In this document: positions 1-7,902 of the stretch, piece by piece
How positions within the stretch are numbered: the stretch's first letter is position 1
Layout of the letters: every line of letters starts with the position of its first letter
Source: CAZXCK01 sp964639225
Lineage (GTDB): Bacteria; Chloroflexota; Anaerolineae; Aggregatilineales; Phototrophicaceae
DNA: 64,000 nucleotides
Reading direction: 5' to 3'
Assembly (NCBI GenBank): GCA_964639225.1
Contig: CAZXCK010000004.1
Span: 1 to 64,000 of the forward strand
Position numbers and translations under genes: made by a program
Notes under the pieces: model-generated
Told to the model about the DNA's origin: nothing
Database searches by the model: none
What the model saw: the letters and a program-made list of their open reading frames with translations, nothing else

Positions 1-523
1 CTTTGACAGTCTCTCCGTACTCACTTCTCTACTGGCTATGTTGTTAATGTGCGCGATTTCGCCGTCTCAACCACCCTTTGTTAAGGGCTTAAATTGGGCT
101 TAATCCGTTGTGTGCTTAAGCTTATCAAACCCGTTCATTTGCTGTCAAGACCTGCTACCCGAACCTTTGAAACTCGTTTGGGATAATTGGGATATCCTGA
201 CATCAACGGCACGAACGGTCATTGAAGCAGTTCACACATTGATTTGTTAAACAGTGCTTATGCCTCTTAATGCTGTTCACCAGCCCTGCCGCATTCCCAT
301 GTTCCAGCTTGTGGCCGTTCACGAGACAACCCGCCTGCTTGGTGCCGATCAAAATCGGAGCTTGTGCAAGCCAGATCAACCGTGACGCTCGTTTGCTGTT
401 GTATGGTGTTTACTGCTGCTGAGTGGTGGTACTCACTCGAGGCTGCGGAAATATATCAGGCGGGCAAGCCATTGTCAAGGGCATGCCCGCGGATTCAGGG
501 CAATTGCCAGATTTAGCGCCACC
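1..523. other. AT-richer non-coding stretch, no gene recognised
   Basis: I see no convincing reading frame, tRNA or rRNA here. The stretch is visibly richer in A/T than the rest of the window and contains three copies of a GNGCTTAA word (from 85, 96 and 112), the first two exactly 11 bp apart. It lies downstream of the minus-strand gene to its right, so it may hold regulatory sequence for a gene beyond the left edge. That is inference. Confidence 0.5.
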
Positions 524-901
524 CTAACACTCGACCTGGTGGCGCGACCTCAGAAACCGGACTGCTTCGTCAAGTGTTTCGGCCAGCACATAGCGCCCGC
601 GTATGGGCGCAAGCTGAGACGCCACCCCCAGAATCGCCCGCACGAATACATTCGCTCCAACGATCACCGTTACGCCATAGTTGGCCGGTGCCCTCAGATG
701 CTGCTGTCGCAGAACATTGACGATTGAGGCAGGCAACATGGTAATCTGAGATACATCCGCCACCACATCAAAGCATGGCCTATGAGATGTCATCGCATCC
801 GTCTGATCTGCCGCAACCTTTAGCGATTCGACGGTCGCATTCGCGTGAAACACCCACACAACTATCCTGTGTTCGGCATCCAACCAGCGTACTTCGATCA
901 T
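524..901 (-). CDS. small STAS/SpoIIAA-like protein of unknown function
   Basis: A 125-residue soluble protein. The pattern of an N-terminal strand pair (MIEVRWLD, RIVVWVF), a helix containing VESLKVAADQ, a central strand (FDVVADVS) and a C-terminal helix (LDEAVRFLRSR) resembles the SpoIIAA-like/STAS fold used by small regulatory or lipid-binding proteins. This is a fold-level impression, not a family assignment. I chose the ATG preceded by a GGGCGGG Shine-Dalgarno-like stretch over an upstream in-frame TTG. It lies 114 bp downstream of recR on the same strand and could be the last gene of that run. Confidence 0.6.
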   Translation of the reverse strand: MIEVRWLDAEHRIVVWVFHANATVESLKVAADQTDAMTSHRPCFDVVADVSQITMLPASIVNVLRQQHLRAPANYGVTVIVGANVFVRAILGVASQLAPIRGRYVLAETLDEAVRFLRSRHQVEC

Positions 902-1015
902 TGGCCCGCCCAATATCTACCGCATTAACTCAATGATTCGTCAATTGAAATCCGATCACCTCCATTATATGCGGGCAATCCATGTCGAATCGTTAAGTTT
1001 AACACCGGGAAGTCG

Positions 1016-1618
1016 TCACAATTCGCTGCGACCCTGCAGCGCGCGCGTCAGTGTGACCGCATCCACATATTCCAGGTCGCCCCCCACCGGCAGGCCGCGT
1101 GCCAACCGGGTCACCCTGACGCCCTTTCCGGCCAGTTCACGCTGGATAAACATAGCTGTGGCGTCACCTTCCAGTCCTGGATTGGTAGCGATAATGATCT
1201 CGCTGATGCCGCCCTGCTCCACACGCGCCACCAGCTCTTTGATCTTGAGATCATCCGGACCGATGCCGTTCACCGGCGATATGGCCCCATGCAGCACGTG
1301 ATACTTACCTTTATAGCTACCTGTCCGTTCGATGGCCAGCACGTCCAGCGGTTCCTCGACCACAGCCACCATTCCCCCGTCACGGCGTGCATCAGCGCAC
1401 ACCGGGCACGGATCATCGACGGTGATATTCGCGCACACCGAGCAAAAGCGCGTGTTGGCTTTGAGTTCGCGCAGGGCATCGGCCAACCCCAGCGACAGTT
1501 CATCCGGCGCGCGCAGCAGAAAATACGTCAGGCGTGAGGCCGTCTTGGGACCGACGCCCGGAAGACTCGAAAACGCCTCGATCAGGCGTGTCACAGGCTG
1601 GGGAATGGCTTTGCTCAT
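1016..1618 (-). CDS. recR: recombination mediator protein RecR
   Basis: RecR acts with RecF/RecO to load RecA on gapped DNA in the cytoplasm. At 200 residues it has the family's normal length. The order of domains is complete: a helix-hairpin-helix around SLPGVGPKTASRL (residues 18-30), a C4 zinc finger with Cys59, Cys62, Cys71 and Cys74, and a Toprim domain containing VVEEPLDV and a C-terminal TRLARGLPVGGDLEY segment typical of the family. It follows ybaB on the same strand, the usual dnaX-ybaB-recR order, but with a 96 bp gap that holds a strong hairpin. The assignment is secure. Confidence 0.96.
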   Translation of the reverse strand: MSKAIPQPVTRLIEAFSSLPGVGPKTASRLTYFLLRAPDELSLGLADALRELKANTRFCSVCANITVDDPCPVCADARRDGGMVAVVEEPLDVLAIERTGSYKGKYHVLHGAISPVNGIGPDDLKIKELVARVEQGGISEIIIATNPGLEGDATAMFIQRELAGKGVRVTRLARGLPVGGDLEYVDAVTLTRALQGRSEL

Positions 1619-1645
1619 CGAATCGACTCCCTATAAGTGATAATC

Positions 1646-1678
1646 AGGAAAGGCGCAGCCATAAACTGCGCCCTTCCT
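1646..1678 (-). terminator. hairpin between ybaB and recR
   Basis: AGGAAAGGCGCAG is followed after a 7-nt loop by CTGCGCCCTTCCT, giving a 13-bp stem with one mismatch. Read on the minus strand it follows the ybaB stop and precedes recR. There is no clean U-tract after it, so it could be a weak terminator or attenuator, or an mRNA-stabilising hairpin, rather than a full stop. Confidence 0.5.
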
Positions 1679-1714
1679 GTATGGTGTCTCAAATGGATTG
1701 AATAAGCCGGGATG

Positions 1715-2092
1715 TTAGCCCAACAGACCGCCCAGCCCTGGCATATTCCCCAGCGGGCCGGTGATGGCTTCCATGCGCTCGGCGGCCATCGTCTGGCTCT
1801 GCTCGATGGCCTGGTTGACCGCCGCCGCCAGCAAATCCTGGAGGTCAGTCACCCAGTCCTCGTCCTCAGTGTCGATGAGGTCCGGGTTGATGTTGATCGA
1901 CACCACGCGCTGGTGGCCGGTAATCACAATCGTCAACGCGCCGCCGCCTACCGAAACCTCGACCGTCTCATGTTCCAGAGCTTCCTGGGCTTCGCGCATA
2001 TCCTGCTGCATCTTCTGAATCTGCTTCATCATACCGGCGCCGGCTCCACCAGGCATACCGCCGGGCATCCCACCACCTTTACGCTTGGACAT
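1715..2092 (-). CDS. ybaB: YbaB/EbfC family nucleoid-associated protein
   Basis: A 125-residue DNA-binding protein of the YbaB/EbfC family, which coats DNA as a dimer and is nearly always encoded between dnaX and recR. The N-terminus is Gly/Met-rich (KGGGMPGGMPGG). The core MMKQIQKMQQDMREAQEALE helix leads into the family's three-stranded sheet (ETVEVSVGGGALTIVITG) and the helix LLAAAVNQAIEQSQ. The gene sits between a polysaccharide deacetylase upstream and recR downstream. The start follows an AGGAGG-type site. Confidence 0.94.
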   Translation of the reverse strand: MSKRKGGGMPGGMPGGAGAGMMKQIQKMQQDMREAQEALEHETVEVSVGGGALTIVITGHQRVVSININPDLIDTEDEDWVTDLQDLLAAAVNQAIEQSQTMAAERMEAITGPLGNMPGLGGLLG

Positions 2093-2162
2093 TACAACCT
2101 CCTGTGTTCACTTTTCACTTTCATAATAATAACCGAATAATGCGCTCCCGACCCGGCCAATC

Positions 2163-2993
2163 TCAGCCGAATGAGGGCGGCTCCGGACTTTCGTCCGCGT
2201 CTGTTTCATCCTCGCTGCCGACAGGGGCGTAATCCTCGTCGAACAGTGCCGCCAGCATGTCAGACAGCAGCGTATTTTCCATCCCGGCTTCTTCCAAGGC
2301 CTGCACCTGCACATCGATGATGGCCGCCGACGCCGACGTCGTATGTTGCAGGAAAATGGCGCCGTTGTTCAACTGGTCTTTGAAATAGCTCAACAACAGG
2401 TCTTCGCAGTAATCGACCGTGCAGAAACTATCGCGGGTATCGGCGCTCCACAGCACAAGCGGCAGTTCGTATTCCAGGGCGATGGTGTGCAGCGCCTGGG
2501 TCACGATGCCCATCGGTGGGCGAATGGCGCACGGCTCATACGGGAAGCCCAGCGCGCGTTCCATTTCATCCAGCCAGGGTTCCACTTCCCACCACTTCAG
2601 ACGATGGACATCGGCTTCGGTGATGTCGGTGTGCGTATACAGATGGCAGCCGAACTCATGCCCCATGTCGTAAATCTGCTTGTAAAGATTGGCATGGCCG
2701 GGTGTGGGCCGGTCGATGTTGGCTGTAATGGCCGACCCTGAAGGAAAAAACGTCACTCGCATGTCGTGATCGGCGAAGGCCTGCGCCATCTCCAGCGCGA
2801 TATCCTCGTCCCACAGGTCGTCATAGGTCAGGCAAATCTGGGGCAGATCTCTGCGACCCCGGCTGATGGTTGTACTCAGGCGCGGGCCGCTGGTCGCACC
2901 CGTAGACGCCCGCACACCGTGCAGCGATGGCAGCAGCAGCATTGACGTTCCCAAGCCCATAACCAGCAAAAACTGACGGCGACTGATGGCCAT
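2163..2993 (-). CDS. Tat-exported polysaccharide deacetylase (NodB-type)
   Basis: A 276-residue exported carbohydrate esterase. The N-terminus carries a twin-arginine signal (ISRRQFLLVMG) with a hydrophobic stretch (MLLLPSLHG). The NodB metal site is recognisable: TYDD in place of the usual TFDD, HLYTH as the H-x3-H pair, IRPPMG as the R-x-P motif, and a late FLQHT strand. Such enzymes deacetylate N-acetyl sugars in peptidoglycan or other glycans. The C-terminus is an acidic tail (DETDADESPEPP). I prefer the internal ATG because AGGAG lies 11 nt before it, whereas the upstream GTG has the AGGA right against it. It begins 18 nt after the dnaX stop, so it is probably cotranscribed. Its substrate cannot be told from sequence. 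Confidence 0.85.
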   Translation of the reverse strand: MAISRRQFLLVMGLGTSMLLLPSLHGVRASTGATSGPRLSTTISRGRRDLPQICLTYDDLWDEDIALEMAQAFADHDMRVTFFPSGSAITANIDRPTPGHANLYKQIYDMGHEFGCHLYTHTDITEADVHRLKWWEVEPWLDEMERALGFPYEPCAIRPPMGIVTQALHTIALEYELPLVLWSADTRDSFCTVDYCEDLLLSYFKDQLNNGAIFLQHTTSASAAIIDVQVQALEEAGMENTLLSDMLAALFDEDYAPVGSEDETDADESPEPPSFG

Positions 2994-3011
2994 CTGTCTA
3001 TTCACTCCTGC

Positions 3012-4595
3012 TCAGATTGTCGATTCGTCATCCGGGTTGATGCGCCCGCCCAGTTCCAGAGCCTGGCGCAGTACCGGGTCATCAATGTCGCTGACCGGCG
3101 GCGGGTTGTTGTCGCCTTCTAACTTTTCGACCAGCATCACCTGCACACGCAGACCCACCTGATGCACATCCCAAAGCGCCCGCTCGATGACAGCCAGTTT
3201 CTCCTGATGGCCGTGCAGACGCTGGTAATACAGCTCGTGGTCGGTTTGCAGATAGACAACGTTGCCATCTACACGATGCACGCGATAATACTGCAACACG
3301 CCCGGACCGCTGCGGCTGTATTTGTAGACAGCGGTCAGCAGATCGTTCCAGCGGCTCTGGATGACCGCTGGTGCGACTTCTGGCGGTGAACCCGGTTCGC
3401 TCGGCTCGACAGCCGGTGGAGAATCTGCGGCAGGCGCGGCCTGCGCTGCCGCCGGACTCGCCACAGCGCCCGGAGACGACGCCACCGGCGCGGCATAGAC
3501 AGGCTCCGGTTCCGGGTCGCGGATACTATCAATAAGCGCCAGTTCCAGCGCGAGCTGCGGCTGCCAGCCGCCCTTGAAATCGTTGATGGCTTCATTGAAG
3601 TTGCGCACGGCCCGCAGCAGCGATCCCCGCGAGATGGCCGCCGACTGCCGGGTAAACAACGCTCGATCATCGCTGGAAGCTTCTACCAGGTCGGCAGTGG
3701 CAGTCTGTGCCAGCAGCACCGCCCGCAGATGCTCGATAACCTGCTGGCCGAACTGGCGCGGGTCGCTGCCGGAGTCGACCGCTTCGTTGATGACATGCAG
3801 CCCGCGTGGGACATCGCCCGCCACCAGCGCCTCGACCAGTTCCCGCACCGACTCGCTGCTGCCCGTCCCTAAAATGCGCTGCACCACGTCCAGCGTCAGC
3901 GCGTCTTCGGGGTCGCTCACAATCTGGTCCAGCAGGCTGATGCTGTCGCGGACGCTGCCGGTCCCCTGCCGGGCGACCAGCTCCAGCGCAGCCCGGTCCA
4001 CCCGCAGCCCCTCGGCCTCGGCGATCTTCTGCAGACGGTCGGCGACTTCCATTAAAGACACGCGCCGGAACTCGAATTGCAGGCAGCGGCTCTTGATAGT
4101 CGCTGGTACCTTGTCAATTTCGGTCGTCGCCAGCACGAAGATGGCATGCGCCGGCGGTTCTTCCAGCGTTTTAAGCAGCGCATCGAAGGCGTTGCCGGTA
4201 AAGCGATGCACCTCGTCGATGATGTATACCTTGTAACGGCCTTCGCCCGGTGTGAATGCGATCTTCTCGCGCAGGTCACGCACATCGTCGACGCCGGTGT
4301 GCGTCGCCGCGTCGATCTCGATCAGGTCCAGGTAGCGACCTTCGTTAACGGCGGCACACGCGGGGCATTCATTGCATGGACGACGAGCATAATCCTCATG
4401 CTGGCAGTTGACCGCTTTCGCCAGCAGGCGCGCCGTCGTCGTCTTGCCGGTGCCGCGCGGCCCGCTGAACAGGTAAGCATGGCGGATTCGCCCGGATTTG
4501 AGCGAGTTGCGCAAGGTGAGTGTGATGTGGTCCTGGCCGACAACGTCGTCGAACGACAGAGGCCGCCACTTCAGATACAAGGCTTGTTGAGGCAC
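3012..4595 (-). CDS. dnaX: DNA polymerase III subunit gamma/tau
   Basis: This is the clamp-loader ATPase of the replicative polymerase. The 527-residue protein starts with the typical ALYLKWRPLSFDDVVGQ, followed by Walker A GPRGTGKTT (residues 45-53), a zinc module (Cys64, Cys74, Cys77, Cys80), Walker B IIDEVHRF (Asp127, Glu128) and the sensor region KSRCLQFEFRR. An Ala/Pro-rich linker near residues 365-400 leads to a tau-like C-terminal domain. The start is a GTG. I saw no A-rich slippery heptamer for a programmed frameshift, so a short gamma form is not predicted. It heads the dnaX-deacetylase-ybaB-recR run. Confidence 0.96.
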   Translation of the reverse strand: MPQQALYLKWRPLSFDDVVGQDHITLTLRNSLKSGRIRHAYLFSGPRGTGKTTTARLLAKAVNCQHEDYARRPCNECPACAAVNEGRYLDLIEIDAATHTGVDDVRDLREKIAFTPGEGRYKVYIIDEVHRFTGNAFDALLKTLEEPPAHAIFVLATTEIDKVPATIKSRCLQFEFRRVSLMEVADRLQKIAEAEGLRVDRAALELVARQGTGSVRDSISLLDQIVSDPEDALTLDVVQRILGTGSSESVRELVEALVAGDVPRGLHVINEAVDSGSDPRQFGQQVIEHLRAVLLAQTATADLVEASSDDRALFTRQSAAISRGSLLRAVRNFNEAINDFKGGWQPQLALELALIDSIRDPEPEPVYAAPVASSPGAVASPAAAQAAPAADSPPAVEPSEPGSPPEVAPAVIQSRWNDLLTAVYKYSRSGPGVLQYYRVHRVDGNVVYLQTDHELYYQRLHGHQEKLAVIERALWDVHQVGLRVQVMLVEKLEGDNNPPPVSDIDDPVLRQALELGGRINPDDESTI

Positions 4596-4655
4596 GGGAT
4601 TATCCCTGTTGAACGGCTAACGCTGTGCAGAGTCTAGCATCGACAACCCACCCCG

Positions 4656-4684
4656 GCAACCGGCGAATCACCGCCGCCGGTTGC
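4656..4684 (-). terminator. GC-rich hairpin after the HNH gene
   Basis: GCAACCGGCG and CGCCGGTTGC form a perfect 10-bp stem around a 9-nt loop, 15 bp beyond the HNH stop codon. There is no U-tract, so it is terminator-like by position and stem strength only. Confidence 0.45.
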
Positions 4685-4698
4685 CTCACCCGGTGGCC

Positions 4699-5118
4699 TC
4701 ACCCGCTGTCCTCATCATCGTCGAATGCCAACCGGCCCTGAGACGCCGCGCTGAGTCCATGCCGGGCCAGCAGATCGGCGACCAGTGGCGTAGTGATACC
4801 GCGCGCCGCCTGCTCCTGAGCAAAACGGGCCGGATGCTTGTCTGATTTGCGGCGGTTGCAGTCGGCACAGGCCACACACAGATTCTCGCGCGTGTTGGCT
4901 CCACGCAGACGAAAGGGCGTGATGTGATCGAACTCGACGATAACAGCGTCATCCAGAAGCGCGCCACACCAGGCACAAACTCCGCCGGATTTCAGGAACA
5001 GCTCGGCCAGGGTCAGCGGATGCAGAGTCCCCGCCGCGCCGAACTGCCGCGCGCGCGCGTTCATGTCGGCGGCGCGCCGCTGAAGTTGCAGGCTCGGAAT
5101 CAGGTCGCGCAGCATCAT
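4699..5118 (-). CDS. HNH endonuclease family protein
   Basis: A 139-residue protein with a complete HNH fold. The first zinc knuckle is Cys48-Ala-Trp-Cys51, the catalytic strand is EFDHITPF (Asp64, His65), and the third part is ENLCVACADCNRRKSDK with Asn79 and a second Cys pair (Cys84, Cys87). This is the McrA/5-methylcytosine-restriction-like subgroup of small HNH nucleases, whose biological roles vary widely. A helical N-terminus precedes the domain and the C-terminus is acidic. It is divergently oriented to the ubiquitin-like cassette, with 173 bp between the starts, so a functional link is possible but unproven. Confidence 0.88.
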   Translation of the reverse strand: MMLRDLIPSLQLQRRAADMNARARQFGAAGTLHPLTLAELFLKSGGVCAWCGALLDDAVIVEFDHITPFRLRGANTRENLCVACADCNRRKSDKHPARFAQEQAARGITTPLVADLLARHGLSAASQGRLAFDDDEDSG

Positions 5119-5291
5119 ACATCCCAGGACGGCTCACATCGACGATGGCCGTATACTACCCGGATTACCAGACAACGCGCAACCATCACCCGATTATTCC
5201 GTATAGACTTATGACCGCAAGCACTGGACACGACAGGTGATTTCCCCTAGAGTCAGGGAGATAACACGATTTCTGAGAAGGACTCTGAAGC

Positions 5292-5759
5292 ATGTCAGCA
5301 TGGTGGGGAACACGTCAGAACGTTTCACCGCGTCTGCGCCTGGAAGTCGAGGCCATGCGGGCGACGTTTGGCAATACCTTTAAGCTGGTGGTGCCAGACA
5401 GCGGCCTGCTGTACTGGCTGGGCACGGTAGAGATCAACCTGCACCGGCTCAAACAGCCGGAGCACGTGGTCAAGATTCTCTATCCCAGAGACTACCCCAA
5501 CCGCCCGGCGGAGGCTTACGTCCTGCGGCCCCGGCTCTACAGCGAGAAGCACCAGTACGAAGACGGTCAATTGTGCCTGTTTAATCCCAAAGACGGCGAG
5601 CAGTACGGATGGAATCCGGCCCGTTCCACAGCGGTAACAGTTACCGCCTGGGCGGTCCAGTGGATTTACGCTTTCTACACCTGGCGTGCCACTGGCGAAT
5701 GGCCCGGTATCGAGGAACGGGTGGACCCCAATACGCCCCTGCCGCCGCGCCGGAGATAA
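5292..5759 (+). CDS. prokaryotic E2-like (UBC-fold) conjugating protein
   Basis: A 155-residue protein resembling the bacterial E2 (ubiquitin-conjugating) families described from comparative genomics. The UBC-fold signature is visible: a strand ILYPRDYPNRPAEAYV (YP-x-xP turn after strand 3-4), then H87 and the active-site segment DGQLCLF with Cys95, followed by W107-NP and two helices rich in Trp (AVQWIYAFYTW) ending in TGEWPG. His87 and the Cys in an E/DGxLCLF context match E2-type proteins that partner ThiF and JAB proteins. It is first in a tight three-gene operon; AAGGA lies upstream of the ATG. Cys95 as a thioester-forming residue is inference. The ubiquitin-like partner is not evident in the window. 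Confidence 0.8.
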   Translation: MSAWWGTRQNVSPRLRLEVEAMRATFGNTFKLVVPDSGLLYWLGTVEINLHRLKQPEHVVKILYPRDYPNRPAEAYVLRPRLYSEKHQYEDGQLCLFNPKDGEQYGWNPARSTAVTVTAWAVQWIYAFYTWRATGEWPGIEERVDPNTPLPPRRR

Positions 5760-5782
5760 ATCGCATGTTGTGGAGGCGATGG

Positions 5783-6898
5783 ATGGCTAACCGAGTGAAT
5801 GTCCCCAACCTGGTTCTGGCACAGCACGTCCTGAATAAGATGGCGACAGCGGCCAATCACTACGTCGAGGACGAAACCGGTGAAGCACTGGTCGGCGTGG
5901 TCGTCCCGGCGGAGACGCCTGGCGACAAACCAACCATTTACATTCTGGAAACGATCGCGCCGGACGACAGCGCCGAGCGCGACACCTATGCTTTTAAGCA
6001 GGGCGACGAACGCCAGGATGAGCTGATCTGGTGGTTTGACAGCAACTGGAACATGCAGCGCGAAAAACAGCGTGACGGCAACGGCAAACCGCAGTCCACC
6101 CGCTGGGACGTCCCGCTGCGCCACCTGGGCGACTGGCATCGCCAACCCGGTTATATGGTGGCTCCCAGCGATGGCGACCTGTACACGGCGCTCGATATGC
6201 TGGCCGACCACGACAACCAGTTCGAGTTTCTGGTGGCGCCCATCGTCACGCTGCACCACCCGGCGACTGTCAGCCCCAGCGATCACCCGGTCAACTACCT
6301 GACTGTCGATAACAACGATAACACCTGCACCCGTGTCGATTTCTGGTACATCGACCACGACAGCCGCATGTTTTCGCCAATCTCGCCCACCGTCCAGCCA
6401 GACGATCAGCTTCCCAGCCTGGTGCAGCCGCCCTGGCATCTGATACACGAAGACCGCTTCGACAGCGAACTGGCCCAGCTCAAAGCCGATGGCCTGTTTA
6501 CGTCGGTGCTGATCTGGGATACGGACGGCAGGCTGCCGCTGGAAATCTGCCTGATGTGCGCCCGCGTCGGGTCGTCGAAGATGCTGGTCATCGCCACCGA
6601 CTGGGATTATCCGAACTCACCGCCGCGCGCCTATGTGGGACCGTTCCCCAGCATGCAGCAGGATGAGGTCATCTACGATGTATTCGAACGACTGTGGCCG
6701 CAGGTGGAGCGCGTCAGCGACCCATCCGGCTGGGCCTGGGACCGCGACAGCTACCTGGTGGATTATATCCACGCGGTCGAGAAGGCGCTGGGGCTGCCCT
6801 CGAAGCCAGTCAGCAGCCAGCCAGCGACAACACCCGATTCAGACGGCCAGCCTGGCGTCGCTGCGTCTACCAGCAGCAAGGACGAGGATCAGTCATGA
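5783..6898 (+). CDS. JAB/JAMM metalloprotease fused to an E2-like domain
   Basis: A 371-residue two-domain protein. Residues 8-170 resemble a prokaryotic JAB (deubiquitinase-like) domain: ETGEALVG supplies the catalytic Glu31, and GDWHRQPG...APSDGD supplies His119, Ser129 and Asp132. The second metal His of the HxHP motif is replaced by Gln121. Residues 225-340 look like a second UBC fold: a strand LPLEICLMCARV, DWDYPNSPPRAYV (the YP-xSPP turn), then W-containing helices (SGWAWDRDSYLVDYIHAVEKAL), with no Cys at the expected active-site position. The tail is Ser/Thr/Asp-rich. GGAGG lies 6 nt before the chosen ATG; an alternative ATG is at 5765. Its stop overlaps the E1 start (ATGA). Confidence 0.75.
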   Translation: MANRVNVPNLVLAQHVLNKMATAANHYVEDETGEALVGVVVPAETPGDKPTIYILETIAPDDSAERDTYAFKQGDERQDELIWWFDSNWNMQREKQRDGNGKPQSTRWDVPLRHLGDWHRQPGYMVAPSDGDLYTALDMLADHDNQFEFLVAPIVTLHHPATVSPSDHPVNYLTVDNNDNTCTRVDFWYIDHDSRMFSPISPTVQPDDQLPSLVQPPWHLIHEDRFDSELAQLKADGLFTSVLIWDTDGRLPLEICLMCARVGSSKMLVIATDWDYPNSPPRAYVGPFPSMQQDEVIYDVFERLWPQVERVSDPSGWAWDRDSYLVDYIHAVEKALGLPSKPVSSQPATTPDSDGQPGVAASTSSKDEDQS

Positions 6899-7824
6899 CC
6901 TGGGATCGTGTGGAGCGCCTCATCGGCAGCGATAATCTCAAACGTCTCCGTCAGAAGCGCGTCGGCATCGTCGGCCTGGGATCGGGTGGCGGCTTCGTCG
7001 CCCAGAGTCTGGCCATGAGCGGCGTGGGCGGCTTTGTCCTCATCGACGACGACGTGCTGGAACAACACAACATCGTACGTCACGTCTGCGACCTGCGCGA
7101 TGTGGGTCGCCCCAAAGTCGAGGCGGTCGCCGACCTGATCCGCCAGCGCAACCCGGAAGCCCGTGTCGAGACTTACATCGGGCGCGTGGAGGATCACCTG
7201 GACGCGCTGGACAACCTGGACCTGCTGATCGTCGGCGTGGACGGTGAAGGTATCAAGTACACCATCAACCAGGCCTGCCTGGAACGCGACCTGATCGCCA
7301 TCTATGCTGGCGTCTACGAGCGCGGCGAAGGCGGCGACGTCGTCACCATTCATCCGTATGATGGCCCGTGTTACGCCTGTTGGGCGGCAGCCCTGCGCGA
7401 TGGCATACAGTTCGATGACCCCGGCGAACTCGACTACGGCATGATCGGCCCGGAGGGCACGCTCGAAGCCGAGCCGGCGCTGTGGCTGCATGTGGTGCGG
7501 GTGGCGTCGGTACAGTCCGATTTCGCCATCAAAGAGCTGCTGCGCGACTCGCACGATCACCTGCCACTGCCAGCCAATACGATCATCCTGGCCAATAACG
7601 CCATCGAGATCATCGACGGCCAGCAATCGCCGCCGCATTCGTCGCTGTGGGTCAACGTCCCCCGCGACCCGGCGTGCCTCGTCTGTGGCGACCAGATGCG
7701 CAGCGCCGCTCAGGGCAGCACCACTGCTGACCGCCAGCAGTCGCTCGACGATCTGATGCACGAGGCTGGAATGGAGATACAGAAGGAAGACGACGAAAAT
7801 CAGCAGAGCGCCAGCCGCCAGTAA
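6895..7824 (+). CDS. ThiF/MoeB/HesA-family E1-like adenylyltransferase
   Basis: A 309-residue E1-like enzyme expected to adenylate the C-terminus of a ubiquitin-like protein. The Rossmann nucleotide loop is GIVGLGSGGG (residues 24-33), followed by IDDDVLEQHN with Arg62 (D-x(n)-N-x2-R), and GRPK with Lys74. Two zinc-binding pairs are present, Cys149/Cys152 (GPCYACW) and Cys251/Cys254 (CLVCG). No Cys lies between these pairs, where the transfer Cys of many E1-like proteins sits. The C-terminus is a charged, Gln-rich tail. Translational coupling to the JAB gene through an ATGA overlap, and the E2 gene just upstream, argue for one pathway. Confidence 0.9.
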   Translation: MTWDRVERLIGSDNLKRLRQKRVGIVGLGSGGGFVAQSLAMSGVGGFVLIDDDVLEQHNIVRHVCDLRDVGRPKVEAVADLIRQRNPEARVETYIGRVEDHLDALDNLDLLIVGVDGEGIKYTINQACLERDLIAIYAGVYERGEGGDVVTIHPYDGPCYACWAAALRDGIQFDDPGELDYGMIGPEGTLEAEPALWLHVVRVASVQSDFAIKELLRDSHDHLPLPANTIILANNAIEIIDGQQSPPHSSLWVNVPRDPACLVCGDQMRSAAQGSTTADRQQSLDDLMHEAGMEIQKEDDENQQSASRQ

Positions 7825-7902
7825 GATTGCACCGCCCTTAATCAGCAGTTTAGCCGCGCTTTGCCAGGGCGGCCATCATTTATGCTATCATCATTGATAT
7901 GG

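Noticed and set aside
1..523. tRNA or rRNA gene in the left-end gap
   Set aside because: No cloverleaf with a TTCGANNC arm or recognisable rRNA segment was found by eye.
3012..4595. Programmed frameshift in dnaX producing a gamma form
   Set aside because: No A-AAA-AAG type slippery sequence was seen in the gene.
4596..4698. Signal recognition particle RNA gene next to dnaX
   Set aside because: The gap holds only a simple hairpin and lacks the conserved SRP tetraloop arrangement.
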